DNA of 64,000 bases. Source: Candidatus Rifleibacteriota bacterium (GTDB lineage Bacteria > Muiribacteriota > Ozemobacteria > Ozemobacterales > Ozemobacteraceae). The stretch lies in assembly GCA_015233565.1 (NCBI GenBank), contig JADFXM010000015.1:1-64000 (forward strand), written 5' to 3'. Position numbers and translations under genes: made by a program. Shown here in pieces: positions 43,917-53,502 of this stretch (position 1 is the first letter of the stretch; every line of letters begins with the position of its first letter). The notes under the pieces are model-generated. The model saw nothing but the letters and a program-made list of their open reading frames with translations. It had not been told where the DNA came from and ran no database searches.

Positions 43917-44078
43917 ATTTGTTTTAAGAGCAACTCTTGATAAGTAGAAGAAGAAGAAGTTGAAAATTTCAGGGAAAATTTTTTCACGAATAGAAGTTCT
44001 GTTGTAAAGAAGCCATTGTTCGATTTTTTGTAATTTGAGATTGTACTAGACTACTTTTGATGGAGAGTGAATGATTAG

Positions 44079-44828
44079 ATGGAAATTAATTTAGCTGGAA
44101 AATGTACGCTAATCACCGGCGGGACCAGGGGAATTGGCAGGGCTATTTCTCTGGCGTTTGCTCGAGCTAATTCAAAGGTTGTCATCAACTATAATTCCGA
44201 CGAAAAAGCTGCAAGTGAAACCAAAAGTCTTCTTGAATCCGAAGGGTTTTCCCCGTTAATGATCAAGGGAAATGCTTCTGATTTTGATTTTGGGAAGAAA
44301 TTGTCCAGTTTTTGTATTGAAAAAATGGGAAAGATAGATATTTTGATTAATAACGCTGGAATAAGCCATAATACGCCCTTCTTGCTTCTCGAACCGGAAG
44401 AATGGAAAAAAGCCATTGATGTTAACATAAATGCCCTATATTCTGTTACTCATCCGGTTCTTAGACATATGGTCGATAAAAAAATCCATGGGAAAATTTT
44501 AAATCTTTCTTCAGTGTGTGGTGTACGTCCTGTGGCGGCGGTACCGGTTCATTATGCTGCAACTAAGGCGGCCATAGTTGGCTTTACATATACTCTCGCC
44601 AAAGAAGTTGGTCGGTATGGTATTCAGGTGAATGCTGTTGCACCAGGGTTAATTGAAACTGAGTTCAGCAGGAATTTGCCAGAAGCCCGTAGAGGTGATT
44701 TTAAAAAATTCTGTCCCCTTGGACGCATTGGTAAACCGGAAGAAGTTGCTGATGTGGTCGTTTTTCTTGCAAGCGATTTTAACTCCTATATGACCGGGGA
44801 AACAGTATTAATAAGCGGAGGGTTATGA
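44079..44828 (+). CDS. FabG-like short-chain dehydrogenase/reductase
   Basis: The protein has 249 residues and classic SDR motifs: TGGTRGIG at 13-20, NNAG at 91-94, the Ser of N-L-S-S-V near 145, and Y159-x-x-x-K163 in H-Y-A-A-T-K. The C-terminal L-G-R-I-G-K-P-E-E-V-A and T-G-E-T-V-L-I-S-G-G are typical of FabG. It most likely reduces a 3-ketoacyl group, perhaps on the carrier protein next door. The radical SAM gene overlaps its stop codon by four bases (ATGA). No ketosynthase is in the cluster, so the role differs from housekeeping FabG. Confidence 0.92.
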   Translation: MEINLAGKCTLITGGTRGIGRAISLAFARANSKVVINYNSDEKAASETKSLLESEGFSPLMIKGNASDFDFGKKLSSFCIEKMGKIDILINNAGISHNTPFLLLEPEEWKKAIDVNINALYSVTHPVLRHMVDKKIHGKILNLSSVCGVRPVAAVPVHYAATKAAIVGFTYTLAKEVGRYGIQVNAVAPGLIETEFSRNLPEARRGDFKKFCPLGRIGKPEEVADVVVFLASDFNSYMTGETVLISGGL

Positions 44829-46666
44829 TGGGCGGCAAGAGGCCGCGAGTTTTGTTGGTCTATCCAACACCAATAAAACAGGACGCTTTTTTTGGATTTG
44901 TCCTGCCCCCTCTTGGCCTGGAAAAACTAGCAGCTAACATCGAAGATATTTCACATGTCCGCATCTTGGACCTTCGCTTTGAAGGCGATAATTGGCTTAG
45001 TGAAGCTATTGAATTCAACCCAGACATTATCGGAATCAACGTTAAGACTACGTTGTATTCTTCGCTATCCTATTACATTTCAGATCGATTGAAACATGCA
45101 ATTCCTGGAGCCACGATTGTACTAGGTGGGCTTCATGCGTCAAGTATCCCTGAAGAGGCAGTACAACATGGAAATGCTGTGATTATCGGTGAAGGGGAGC
45201 GCTCTTTCAGATTGATTGTCGAAAAAGCGGATTGGACCACAATTCCTGGTTTGGTTTATAAGAGTGCAAATGGCGAAGTTCATAAAGGCCCTTCGCCTGA
45301 ATTTGTTGAATCAATTGATTTGCTTCCTCCACCTGCTCGACATCTGAGAAAAAATTATTACAATTACTCGGCAGCTAATCTTATCAAGATGGATTTGCTC
45401 GAAACCAGTCGGGGTTGCAATCTTTATTGCCCGTTTTGCTCACCAGCTGAGATTCATAAAGGGAAATGGCGTGCTCATTCCCCTGGTTACGTTTTACAAG
45501 AAGTAAAGCGAATTGCTTCTTTAGGGGCAAAGTATGTAATGCTTTCTGATGACAACTTTGCAGTGGATCTCGATAGAGCATTGGAAATTTCAACTCTGAT
45601 CGCAGATGAAGGAATAAAAATTGCCTTTTTTTGTTTTCTCAAGCCATTCATTGGGCGAACGGATGTAAAAAAAGCGATGGTTCGGGCAGGGTTTGTGATG
45701 TTAAGTTACGGTGCTGAATCTCCAAACCCCAAACAACTTCAGAGATTTGGAAAAGGTTTTTCGGATAGTGAAAATTTTATTCGGACAGTGAATCGTGAAT
45801 GGCACGAAGCGGGAGCAAGGTACATCGGAAATTCATTCGTTTTTGGGGACCCCCTTGAATCAGCTTCAGATATAAAAAAACTTGGCGATTACGCAAGAGA
45901 GCTCGACCCAACCTTCATTGAACCCCTTTATTCACAACCTTTTCCTGGTACAAGATATCGCAAAGAACTTGAAGAAAAAAAGCTTCTTCTGCCCCACACC
46001 TGGGATCAATTCACAGAAGGACGCTTACTAGTCAAACATCCCGAATTGTCAGAAAAAGAGCTATTGGACGAGAGAGTCAACCTTTGGCTGAATTTCTTTT
46101 CTCCCAGAAAAATCGTTGGAGCTTTTCGCGTTCCGTTATATTTTAAAAATGTAATTGGGTTGCCTCTTAGAACTGTTTTGAAATACATGAAAGCATGCGA
46201 TTATTGTATCTTTGGATGTATCCTTGAAGACAAATTTTACATCCACCGGAAAAGGGAAATGGTGAAGGAATACATCAGAACCCGAATAAATTCATTTCCC
46301 GAAAAAGAAAGAGATATGACTCCATTCACAGATGAATTTACTGACATGGTCGGCTTAAAACCTCTAAAACAATGGATCGGAAGTGCCCACTTCTTTATTG
46401 ATGTAAAAGATGCCGATCGTGTTCTTACAAGATTTTCACTTCATTTAGAAAAGGGAAAAATTCAGAAGTTGAATGTTTCACTTCCCGAACAGGTTGACTT
46501 AATTTCCAATTCGATTATACTTGAGCTGAAATTGACCGAGATGGTTGATCTCATTTGTGGCAAGGATTTTAGGAAATTTGCAGCTTTCGTCAGATTTATT
46601 CTCTTCAACCTTTTCCGGAGCGTCAGAAATAAAGAAATCTGCTCAATAATACGATGTTGGATCTGA
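44825..46666 (+). CDS. B12-binding-type radical SAM protein with possible SCP2-like tail
   Basis: The protein has 613 residues. Residues 1-145 are a cobalamin-binding-like Rossmann domain (L-L-V-Y-P-T-P then D-I-I-G-I-N-V and V-L-G-G-L-H-A-S). I do not see the D-x-H-x-x-G His ligand, so B12 would bind without it. The radical SAM motif is R-G-C-N-L-Y-C-P-F-C near 196-206, followed by K-W-R-A-H-S-P. The last 90 residues (V-L-T-R-F-S-L-H-L then S-I-I-L-E-L-K-L-T-E-M-V) weakly resemble an SCP2-like lipid carrier. The enzyme may methylate or rearrange a lipid or carrier-bound substrate. It is translationally coupled to the SDR gene. Confidence 0.75.
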   Translation: MMGGKRPRVLLVYPTPIKQDAFFGFVLPPLGLEKLAANIEDISHVRILDLRFEGDNWLSEAIEFNPDIIGINVKTTLYSSLSYYISDRLKHAIPGATIVLGGLHASSIPEEAVQHGNAVIIGEGERSFRLIVEKADWTTIPGLVYKSANGEVHKGPSPEFVESIDLLPPPARHLRKNYYNYSAANLIKMDLLETSRGCNLYCPFCSPAEIHKGKWRAHSPGYVLQEVKRIASLGAKYVMLSDDNFAVDLDRALEISTLIADEGIKIAFFCFLKPFIGRTDVKKAMVRAGFVMLSYGAESPNPKQLQRFGKGFSDSENFIRTVNREWHEAGARYIGNSFVFGDPLESASDIKKLGDYARELDPTFIEPLYSQPFPGTRYRKELEEKKLLLPHTWDQFTEGRLLVKHPELSEKELLDERVNLWLNFFSPRKIVGAFRVPLYFKNVIGLPLRTVLKYMKACDYCIFGCILEDKFYIHRKREMVKEYIRTRINSFPEKERDMTPFTDEFTDMVGLKPLKQWIGSAHFFIDVKDADRVLTRFSLHLEKGKIQKLNVSLPEQVDLISNSIILELKLTEMVDLICGKDFRKFAAFVRFILFNLFRSVRNKEICSIIRCWI

Positions 46667-46721
46667 ATCAATAAAACTTGGGCGAAGTCGATGCAATTTG
46701 ATTGGTGTCAGTGAATTTGAG

Positions 46722-48962
46722 ATGATACAAAGTTTTTTATCCAAGAAAATGAATACACCTGAAATATATAAAACCGTTTTTGAGAACTTGATGGTTCCTG
46801 TGCTCCTGGTAGACATGTCCCAGGTAATAAAATGTTTTGCCGAAAAAAAAATTCTTTGCTGGGCAGATTTTAACACCCATTTTCCGAAAGATTCAGCTAT
46901 TTCTGAAGCTTTTCAGGGACGAATCCATTTTGTTGATATGAACCCTGCAATTCTAAGGTTCTTTAAATTCCAAAACAGAATTGAATTTGAAAACAATTTC
47001 TTTTCATGTTTTACAGAAGAAACCTTCGATGCTTTTATCGTAAGTGTTTTTGAAGCCTTTTCTGGGAATCTGATTTTTGAAAAAAATTCCACTATAAGAA
47101 CAAGTAAAGGCCAAACAAGGATCGTAAAACTTCAACGAATTATTACTTCATCATTAGAAGAAGATTCGGCAAAATGGATTTATTGTTTTATCGATTATAC
47201 TGAGCAAAAATTTATCGAGGATTCACTGAAAATAAGTGAAAATCAGTGTTCCATCTTCTTGGATGAATCACCAATTCCTATATGGCATGAGGATTTCTCA
47301 GAAACAAAAAAATACCTTGATTCCTTAAAACTATCTGGGGTCATTGATTTAAACCATTTTTTTGATGAACATCCTGATGAGCTCGAAAACTGTGGGAAAA
47401 TGATAAAATTGCTGGGTCTCAACAAAGCAGGGCAAGAGTTCTTCGGAATCAATCAGGTCGATTTTTTGGAGACAAATTTGAATTCTTTTTTTAATAAAGG
47501 TTCAATGAGAGTATTTAAAAATTTGCTTATATCCTTCAGTAAAGGAAACCTCAACTTCGAAAGTGAAATTTCTTTTACTGGCTCGAATGGTGTCATCAAA
47601 GACTCGATCATCAGATTATCTGTTCCAAAGAAGCATGAAAAGGATTATTCCCTGGTAATCGGTTCATTTATGGACATCACCGAAAGAAAGAGATCCGAAG
47701 AGATCCTTAGCCACTATTTGAAAATAGAAGAAATTACTTCATTTATTTCGACAAGGTTTATAAGCATTTCACCTGAAAATTGTGAGGGGGAAATACTTCA
47801 TGCTCTTGAGAAACTCGGCAGGTTTTACCACGCTGATATAAGCTCTTTTACTATTTTTTCCAAGAATCATCAAGCATTACTGGAAGTTTATGAATGGGCA
47901 GTCTCTCCTTCTGTTTCATTAAAACAATGGGCTCTGACAATAGCAGATTTTGAAGAATGTTTCCCTTGGTGTTTGGAACAAATTAAATTAGGGAGAGTGA
48001 TTTCTATTAGAAATCTTTCTGATTTGAAACCGGAGGCCAAACAGGAAATTGACTGGATGAAAGCAAATAATTTTCAGTCAGGCTTAATGGTTCCAATTTT
48101 CTACGAGGAAGAATTTCTCGCGTCGTTCAATCTTTTTTCAAAAAAAATGGTGGGAGAAGTGGTTTTTGAAGATATAGGATTATTGAGAATAGTGGGCGAA
48201 GATATTGTAAAGTTATTGGTGCGAAAGAATGCTGAAATGGGCCTCAAAGAAAGCGAAGAGCGATATAGACACATTGCCGGCGAGAATGCGAGATTATTAA
48301 AACAAGCTTGGAATGACGCTCAAATGAAGGAAATACTTCTTCAGGAAATTAATCATCGCGTTAAAAACAATTTATCATCCATTGTGGGACTTTTATCGAT
48401 CGAGCAAGATTTTTTGGAGAAAGGGAAAAAAAACTTCGAGTTTGAAATTCTGGAAAAATTTCGAGGTAGAATTGATGCCCTATCAGCAGTTCATAATCTT
48501 CTCACAAAAAACCATTGGTCTCCACTTGAAATTAGTGAGGTTGTTCGTGGAGTTTTTTCTTCCTCCAGATTGATTTCAGGGAGGAAGAAAGTTTCCTTTG
48601 ATATTTCGGAAATGTCTCTTCGAATTTCTCCAACCCAGGCTACTTCATTAGCTTTTATCGCTAACGAAATAATTTCAAATAGTATACAGCATTCGCTGAA
48701 GGACCAGAAGCATATTGAAATTCGTTTTTCCTTTGAATTTCGCGACGGAAAAGCAGTCTTAACTTTTATTGACAATGGTGGTGGATTTCCGGAGAATGTC
48801 CTTAAAAACGAACCGGAATCGCTTAAGGCTGGATTATACCTTGTAAAAATTCTTACCCATAACGAACTTTCTGGGGAAATCTTTTTTTCAAATGAGCCTG
48901 GTGCGCAAATTAGAATCGTTTTTCTACCGAAATCAGTTGATGAGGTTATCAGGGTAATTTGA
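46722..48962 (+). CDS. Sensor histidine kinase (PAS, GAF-like, HisKA_2, HATPase)
   Basis: The protein is about 746 residues from the ATG at 46722; a TTG at 46698 and an ATG at 46749 are alternatives. Two PAS-like regions (about 20-170 and 180-325) are followed by a GAF-like region (330-500) with a Trp-rich middle, then a HisKA_2 dimerisation motif with E-I-N-H-R-V-K-N-N near 540. The ATPase domain has the N-box I-A-N-E-I-I-S-N-S and D-N-G-G-G-F. HisKA_2 kinases often phosphorylate separate response regulators in stress responses. The next gene, 107 bp on, encodes a receiver-kinase protein. The signal is unknown; no membrane helix is seen, so it is probably cytoplasmic. Confidence 0.82.
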   Translation: MIQSFLSKKMNTPEIYKTVFENLMVPVLLVDMSQVIKCFAEKKILCWADFNTHFPKDSAISEAFQGRIHFVDMNPAILRFFKFQNRIEFENNFFSCFTEETFDAFIVSVFEAFSGNLIFEKNSTIRTSKGQTRIVKLQRIITSSLEEDSAKWIYCFIDYTEQKFIEDSLKISENQCSIFLDESPIPIWHEDFSETKKYLDSLKLSGVIDLNHFFDEHPDELENCGKMIKLLGLNKAGQEFFGINQVDFLETNLNSFFNKGSMRVFKNLLISFSKGNLNFESEISFTGSNGVIKDSIIRLSVPKKHEKDYSLVIGSFMDITERKRSEEILSHYLKIEEITSFISTRFISISPENCEGEILHALEKLGRFYHADISSFTIFSKNHQALLEVYEWAVSPSVSLKQWALTIADFEECFPWCLEQIKLGRVISIRNLSDLKPEAKQEIDWMKANNFQSGLMVPIFYEEEFLASFNLFSKKMVGEVVFEDIGLLRIVGEDIVKLLVRKNAEMGLKESEERYRHIAGENARLLKQAWNDAQMKEILLQEINHRVKNNLSSIVGLLSIEQDFLEKGKKNFEFEILEKFRGRIDALSAVHNLLTKNHWSPLEISEVVRGVFSSSRLISGRKKVSFDISEMSLRISPTQATSLAFIANEIISNSIQHSLKDQKHIEIRFSFEFRDGKAVLTFIDNGGGFPENVLKNEPESLKAGLYLVKILTHNELSGEIFFSNEPGAQIRIVFLPKSVDEVIRVI

Positions 48963-49068
48963 TTTGAGGTAAATTGTCATCCTCTCGAAAGATAAAAATT
49001 AGGAAAAAGTTAATAATAATTAGAATCCTGGATTTTAGTTGTATTGTTATCTCTATTGGAGGCCAAGA

Positions 49069-50235
49069 ATGTTTGATGAACGGAATTTAAAGATTTTGGT
49101 GGTTGAGGATAATACTCTGGTTGTTGAATTCATAAAAAAGCTTTGTACAAGATTTGGCCACATAATAGTTGGAATTGCGGGGGACGGGAAAACCGCTGTT
49201 GACCTAGCTGCTTCACTTCGTCCCGATGTAATTTTGATGGACATAGGTTTACCGGAAATGGATGGGATTGCTGCAGCCAAGGTTATTACCGAAAACAGTC
49301 CTTCCCCAATAATAATGCTAACTTCATATGATGATAAGGAGCTGGTTGAGAAGGCATCATCTGTTGGTGCCGGGGCTTATATTACAAAGCCCATCAATCC
49401 GGACAGCTTGGAAAGGGCGATAATTATTGCACGTGCCAGATTCAATGATATGGTTGCTCTGAGGATGTTGAATTTGAATTTATTTTTGGAGTGTGAAACA
49501 AGGAGAAAAGCAGAAGAAGCGCTTAAAAAGTCTGAAACTCAGTTGAAAGACGCCAATAACAGCAAAAGTAAACTTTTTTCCATTGTTGCTCACGATTTAA
49601 GGAGTCCAATTGCGACTCTTTCCTCTTTATTGGAGATCGCTTCCGACGGGGCAATGGATATTGAATTCAGAAATTCTTTGTTATTGGAGCTTCGTCAGCA
49701 CACTAAAAATACCCTTGATTTAATTGGAAACCTTTTAGAATGGGCCAGAACGCAACTTGGAGCGGTCACTCCAAAAATAACTAACCTTCAGGTGAAAACA
49801 ATATCAGGTGAAGTTCTGGAGTTGTTTGAGGCAAACTTAAAAAGGAAGGAAATATCGGTTCAGGAAAATATTCCTGATTCATTGACTGTTTCAGCTGATC
49901 GGGAGATGTTTAAAACCATTCTGAGAAATCTCATTTCAAATTCCATAAAATTCACTCCCAAATTAGGAAAAATTTCAATTCTGGCTGAAGCCCTGGACCA
50001 AGTAGTGGAAATTTCAGTTATCGACAATGGAACAGGGCTAAGTCACGCGGATCAGAACCTGCTTTTTAATCTTGCAACACATCATTCGACTCAAGGCACT
50101 GAAAAAGAGAAAGGAACCGGCTTGGGGTTGATTCTGGTTAAAGAAATGGTTGAGATTCAAGGGGGCCTTGTTTCGGTCCAGAGTGAAGTTGGTAAAGGGT
50201 CTTCCTTTACTTTTACTCTTCCGCGAGGGAATTAG
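49069..50235 (+). CDS. Hybrid response regulator-histidine kinase (REC-HisKA-HATPase)
   Basis: From the ATG at 49069 (GGAGG seven bases upstream) the protein is about 388 residues. Residues 5-125 form a complete receiver domain: acidic pair in V-V-E-D-N, phospho-Asp in L-M-D-I-G-L-P, Thr in M-L-T-S-Y-D and Lys in I-T-K-P-I. A coiled-coil-like stretch leads to HisKA (V-A-H-D-L-R-S-P-I) and an ATPase domain with N-L-I-S-N-S and G-T-G-L-G-L. This is an integrated signalling node that can receive phosphate (perhaps from the kinase before it) and pass it on. No DNA-binding domain is present. Confidence 0.92.
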   Translation: MFDERNLKILVVEDNTLVVEFIKKLCTRFGHIIVGIAGDGKTAVDLAASLRPDVILMDIGLPEMDGIAAAKVITENSPSPIIMLTSYDDKELVEKASSVGAGAYITKPINPDSLERAIIIARARFNDMVALRMLNLNLFLECETRRKAEEALKKSETQLKDANNSKSKLFSIVAHDLRSPIATLSSLLEIASDGAMDIEFRNSLLLELRQHTKNTLDLIGNLLEWARTQLGAVTPKITNLQVKTISGEVLELFEANLKRKEISVQENIPDSLTVSADREMFKTILRNLISNSIKFTPKLGKISILAEALDQVVEISVIDNGTGLSHADQNLLFNLATHHSTQGTEKEKGTGLGLILVKEMVEIQGGLVSVQSEVGKGSSFTFTLPRGN

Positions 50236-50266
50236 AAGGAAAATTATTTTGCTAAAGGAGCAATAA

Positions 50267-51091
50267 ATGATAAAAAAATTACTAGTTTCTTTGTTTGTAT
50301 TTTCAGCGGTTTGCCTTTTTGCAGCTGGAGAGAATCCGGAAATCCAAAGTTTGATCGAAAAACTTGGTTCAACAAACCCTGCAGAAGCCAATAGTGCAGC
50401 CAGTTCCTTGTCTCAACTTGGAAAACCAGCATTGAAAGCACTGGTGGAAGCATTGAAAGCTCCTTTCCCCACTCCAAAATGGGCTTCATGGGCACTTGGG
50501 ATGATGAAAGATGAAGAAGCCCTGGATGGATTGGCAGGTGCTTTAAAAAGTGAAAATGAAAAAATTCGCAGTTTTGCAATTTCTGCAATTGGAGAAATCA
50601 AGGGGAAAAAGGCAGAAGAAATTTTGATAAATTATTCAAGCGATGAAAAATCGCTAAATAGGGAAGATGCTGTTTTTGCTCTCGCCAAAATAAAGGATAA
50701 GGAATGCGTAAAGAATTTTCGTGCCTGGTTAAAAGATTCAAACCCGAAAGTGCGTGGAGAAGCTGCCAAAGCGATCGGAAGACTTGGTGACACTGAATCT
50801 GTAAATACTTTGGTTGAAATGATCAAGACTGAATCAGATCAGGATGTCAGGGTCAGAATTATTGCTACTTTGTCATCATTTTCTGATCCCAAAGCTTTAA
50901 CGGCAATCAGAGGATATCTGCAAGAGAAGGATGAGAACGTAAAAATCAATTCTATCTGCGCACTCGAAATTCTCAAAGATCATGAAGCACTTGAAGCTTT
51001 GAAAAAACTTGCAGAGTCAGATCCTTCTGAATCAGTTAAAAAAGCAGCTGAAAAGGCTATAAAATCTATTGATTCTCCTTCTCAGAAGTGA
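50267..51091 (+). CDS. Secreted HEAT-repeat protein
   Basis: The protein has 274 residues. A signal peptide (L-L-V-S-L-F-V-F-S-A-V-C-L-F-A-A) precedes about seven HEAT-like repeats from residue 25 to the end (e.g. A-A-K-A-I-G-R-L-G-D-T, A-L-A-K-I-K-D). It is probably a periplasmic scaffold with no enzymatic motif. AAAGGAG precedes the ATG. It follows the hybrid kinase gene by 31 bp and is closed by a bidirectional terminator at 51221-51264. Confidence 0.9.
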   Translation: MIKKLLVSLFVFSAVCLFAAGENPEIQSLIEKLGSTNPAEANSAASSLSQLGKPALKALVEALKAPFPTPKWASWALGMMKDEEALDGLAGALKSENEKIRSFAISAIGEIKGKKAEEILINYSSDEKSLNREDAVFALAKIKDKECVKNFRAWLKDSNPKVRGEAAKAIGRLGDTESVNTLVEMIKTESDQDVRVRIIATLSSFSDPKALTAIRGYLQEKDENVKINSICALEILKDHEALEALKKLAESDPSESVKKAAEKAIKSIDSPSQK

Positions 51092-51220
51092 GAAAAGGCA
51101 GCTACAGCTGTGCATAACGCTGCTTTTCCTCGATTTATTTTAAATTTGCTAATTGTTGGTGTTTCCTAATTTTCACTGATTTCACACCTTCTCACAAACT
51201 GTAAAATATTTTATTACTTG

Positions 51221-51264
51221 AAAAATAGACTCCCTGTTGATACCTCTTTCAGGGAGCTATTTTT
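51221..51264. terminator. Bidirectional hairpin terminator between convergent genes
   Basis: The stem AAAAATAG-CTCCCTG pairs with CAGGGAG-CTATTTTT around a 13-base loop, with one bulged A at 51229. The A and T ends give a T-tract in either direction. It lies between the HEAT-repeat gene (plus) and the FAH-family gene (minus), and so can end both. Confidence 0.88.
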
Positions 51265-51343
51265 GTCAGATCGGGGTATTTTTTCACATCTTCCCAACGA
51301 CGGTTTTTGTGGAAATGTGTTAGCCTTGTACTAGTAAATTTGG

Positions 51344-52012
51344 TTAGGCAACGGGGGACTGTTTTTCAGAGATTACAAAATTTTCAAGAATGATTTCACT
51401 TGAGGCGCTTAACTTTACTTTCAGCACGTCTCCGTGCTTTAAAGGGCCAATCCCAGCTGGTGTACCGGTTAAGATTACGTCTCCAGGCTCAAGTGTCATC
51501 ACCCGGGTAATATGTGCAAGTAAAGTTGGAACCGAAAAAATCAGTGAGGAAAGAGAGTCCTTTTGGACTGTTTTTCCATTTAATTCAGTTGTCAGTTCAG
51601 CTTCAAGCCAGGATTTTTCAAATGGGACTACAAACGGGCCGAGCGGACAGAAAGTATCAAATCCTTTGGCACGGGTCCATTGTCCGTCTTGTTTCTGAAG
51701 TTCTCTGGCGGTAATATCCAGTGCAACCGTGACCCCTTCCAGAAAATCCAAAGCTTCATTGGGGCTCAAATTCCTGGCTTTTTTGGAAATAACAAGGGCC
51801 ATTTCCCCTTCGTAATCTATTCGCCCAAACCCTTCAGGCAGGATAATCTTTTCACCGGACCCGATGATCGAACTAAGGGGTTTTGAAAACCAGAGCGGCT
51901 CTTTGGGAATGGAGTTCCCAAGCTCTTCAACGTGGGGTTTATAGTTCCGCCCGACGCACAGAATTTTGGTCCCCGTAAAAGGGGGGATTTTCCTACTTTG
52001 TTTAATTTCCAT
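51344..52012 (-). CDS. Fumarylacetoacetate hydrolase (FAH) family protein
   Basis: The protein has 222 residues, the length of short FAH-domain proteins. It shows the metal-binding signature I-D-Y-E-G-E-M-A-L-V near 68 and the family end G-D-V-I-L-T-G-T-P-A-G-I-G. It also has the early C-V-G-R-N-Y-K-P-H. Members act on acylpyruvates or decarboxylate oxaloacetate; which applies here is unclear. A strong AAGGAG lies just before the ATG. It is downstream of the icd-acn pair but separated by a terminator, so it is its own unit. Confidence 0.9.
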   Translation of the reverse strand: MEIKQSRKIPPFTGTKILCVGRNYKPHVEELGNSIPKEPLWFSKPLSSIIGSGEKIILPEGFGRIDYEGEMALVISKKARNLSPNEALDFLEGVTVALDITARELQKQDGQWTRAKGFDTFCPLGPFVVPFEKSWLEAELTTELNGKTVQKDSLSSLIFSVPTLLAHITRVMTLEPGDVILTGTPAGIGPLKHGDVLKVKLSASSEIILENFVISEKQSPVA

Positions 52013-52160
52013 ATTTTCTCCTTCTTATTGTTATATTCTGATAAAGTCAAACTGATCAAGTTTAATGCTGTTTTTTCGATTCTGATTTCCTAAATGTAAC
52101 CAAATTGTGTTTGTTCCAAAATATTTTCCAAATTTATCGAGAGTCGACTGGCGAAATCAA

Positions 52161-52196
52161 AAAAGGTCAGAAGATTTATTCATCTTCTGACCTTTT
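52161..52196 (-). terminator. Rho-independent terminator after icd
   Basis: A perfect 15-bp stem (52161-52175 with 52182-52196) has a six-base loop. Read on the minus strand it ends in a run of Ts. It sits 15 bp after the icd stop. Confidence 0.92.
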
Positions 52197-52210
52197 AGTT
52201 AGAAAGCTGA

Positions 52211-53464
52211 TCAGAGATTTTTGATAATTATGTCAGCAAATTCGGAGCATTTGACTTCCTTCGCGCCTTCCATCAATCGGGCAAAATCATAAGTTACTGT
52301 TTTTTGGCTGATTGTCTTCTCGATAGCGCTAGTGATCATATTTGAAGCTTCGGTCCATTTCATGTATTCAAGCATCATGCCACCGGAAAGGATGACTGAA
52401 CCTGGATTTACTTTGTCTTGGCCAGCGTATTTTGGTGCGGTCCCGTGAGTTGCTTCAAACAAGGCGTGTCCGCTCATGTAGTTGATGTTTCCGCCTGGTG
52501 CAATACCGATTCCGCCGACTTGTGCTGCTAGCGCGTCAGAAATGTAGTCGCCATTGAGATTAAGTGTTGCGATTACATCATAATCTGCAGGACGGGTTAA
52601 AATCTGCTGCAGAAAGTTATCTGCAATGCAATCTTTAACAAGGAGTTTTCCGGGGGGTGGGTTTCCATTACAGTCTTCCCAGCTGATGGCGACATTCTTG
52701 TACTCTTCTTTTACAAGTTCATAGCCCCATTCCCTGAAACCACCTTCGGTGAACTTCATGATGTTGCCTTTGTGAACCAATGTGACACTTTTTCGTTTGT
52801 AATCAAGGGCATAATTGATGGCGCCGCGGATTAAGCGTTTGCTTCCCTCAATTGAAACCGGTTTGATTCCAATGCTGGAGGATTCAGGGAACCGGATTTT
52901 TTTGACTCCCATTTCCTTCCTTAGGAATTCTATAATTTTCTTCACTTCTGGAGTGCCGGCTTTCCATTCTATTCCAGCGTAGATATCTTCAGTGTTTTCG
53001 CGGAAAATGATCATGTCGATCAATTCAGGATGACAGACTGGGGAAGGAACGCCCTTGAAGTAGTGGACCGGGCGTGAACAAACGTATAGATCAAGTTCTT
53101 GTCGCAATGCAACATTCAAGCTTCTTATTCCGCCTCCTACTGGAGTGGTCAAAGGGCCTTTTATTGCAACCAGATATTCTCGGACAGCTTCAATCGTATC
53201 TTGGGGTAGCCAAGTGTTTGGCCCGTAGACATCATTTGCTTTTTCGCCTGCAAAAATTTCCCACCATGCAATTTTCTTTTTTCCAGCATAAGCTTTTTGA
53301 ACTGCTGCGTCAAATACTCTCACGGATGCTTTCCAAATGTCCGCACCAGTACCATCACCTTCGATAAATGGTACAATCGGTTGATCCGGGACATTCAGCT
53401 TCCCATTACTCATCGTGATTTTTTCACCGGTGGATGGGGGTTTGATTTTTTGATAAACTGCCAT
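52211..53464 (-). CDS. icd: NADP-dependent isocitrate dehydrogenase
   Basis: This 417-residue protein is close to E. coli Icd in length and motifs. The substrate motif is [13 protein letters not shown] with Ser115, the position phosphorylated by AceK in E. coli; no aceK gene is here. N-T-E-D-I-Y-A-G follows near 165. The coenzyme region reads [13 protein letters not shown], whose Lys-Tyr pair marks NADP use. It converts isocitrate to 2-oxoglutarate. It follows acn by 38 bp and ends at a strong terminator, so the two form an operon. Confidence 0.96.
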   Translation of the reverse strand: MAVYQKIKPPSTGEKITMSNGKLNVPDQPIVPFIEGDGTGADIWKASVRVFDAAVQKAYAGKKKIAWWEIFAGEKANDVYGPNTWLPQDTIEAVREYLVAIKGPLTTPVGGGIRSLNVALRQELDLYVCSRPVHYFKGVPSPVCHPELIDMIIFRENTEDIYAGIEWKAGTPEVKKIIEFLRKEMGVKKIRFPESSSIGIKPVSIEGSKRLIRGAINYALDYKRKSVTLVHKGNIMKFTEGGFREWGYELVKEEYKNVAISWEDCNGNPPPGKLLVKDCIADNFLQQILTRPADYDVIATLNLNGDYISDALAAQVGGIGIAPGGNINYMSGHALFEATHGTAPKYAGQDKVNPGSVILSGGMMLEYMKWTEASNMITSAIEKTISQKTVTYDFARLMEGAKEVKCSEFADIIIKNL

Positions 53465-53502
53465 TGTATTTTTTTTTCCTTCCTATAATTTTTTTAAACG
53501 CT

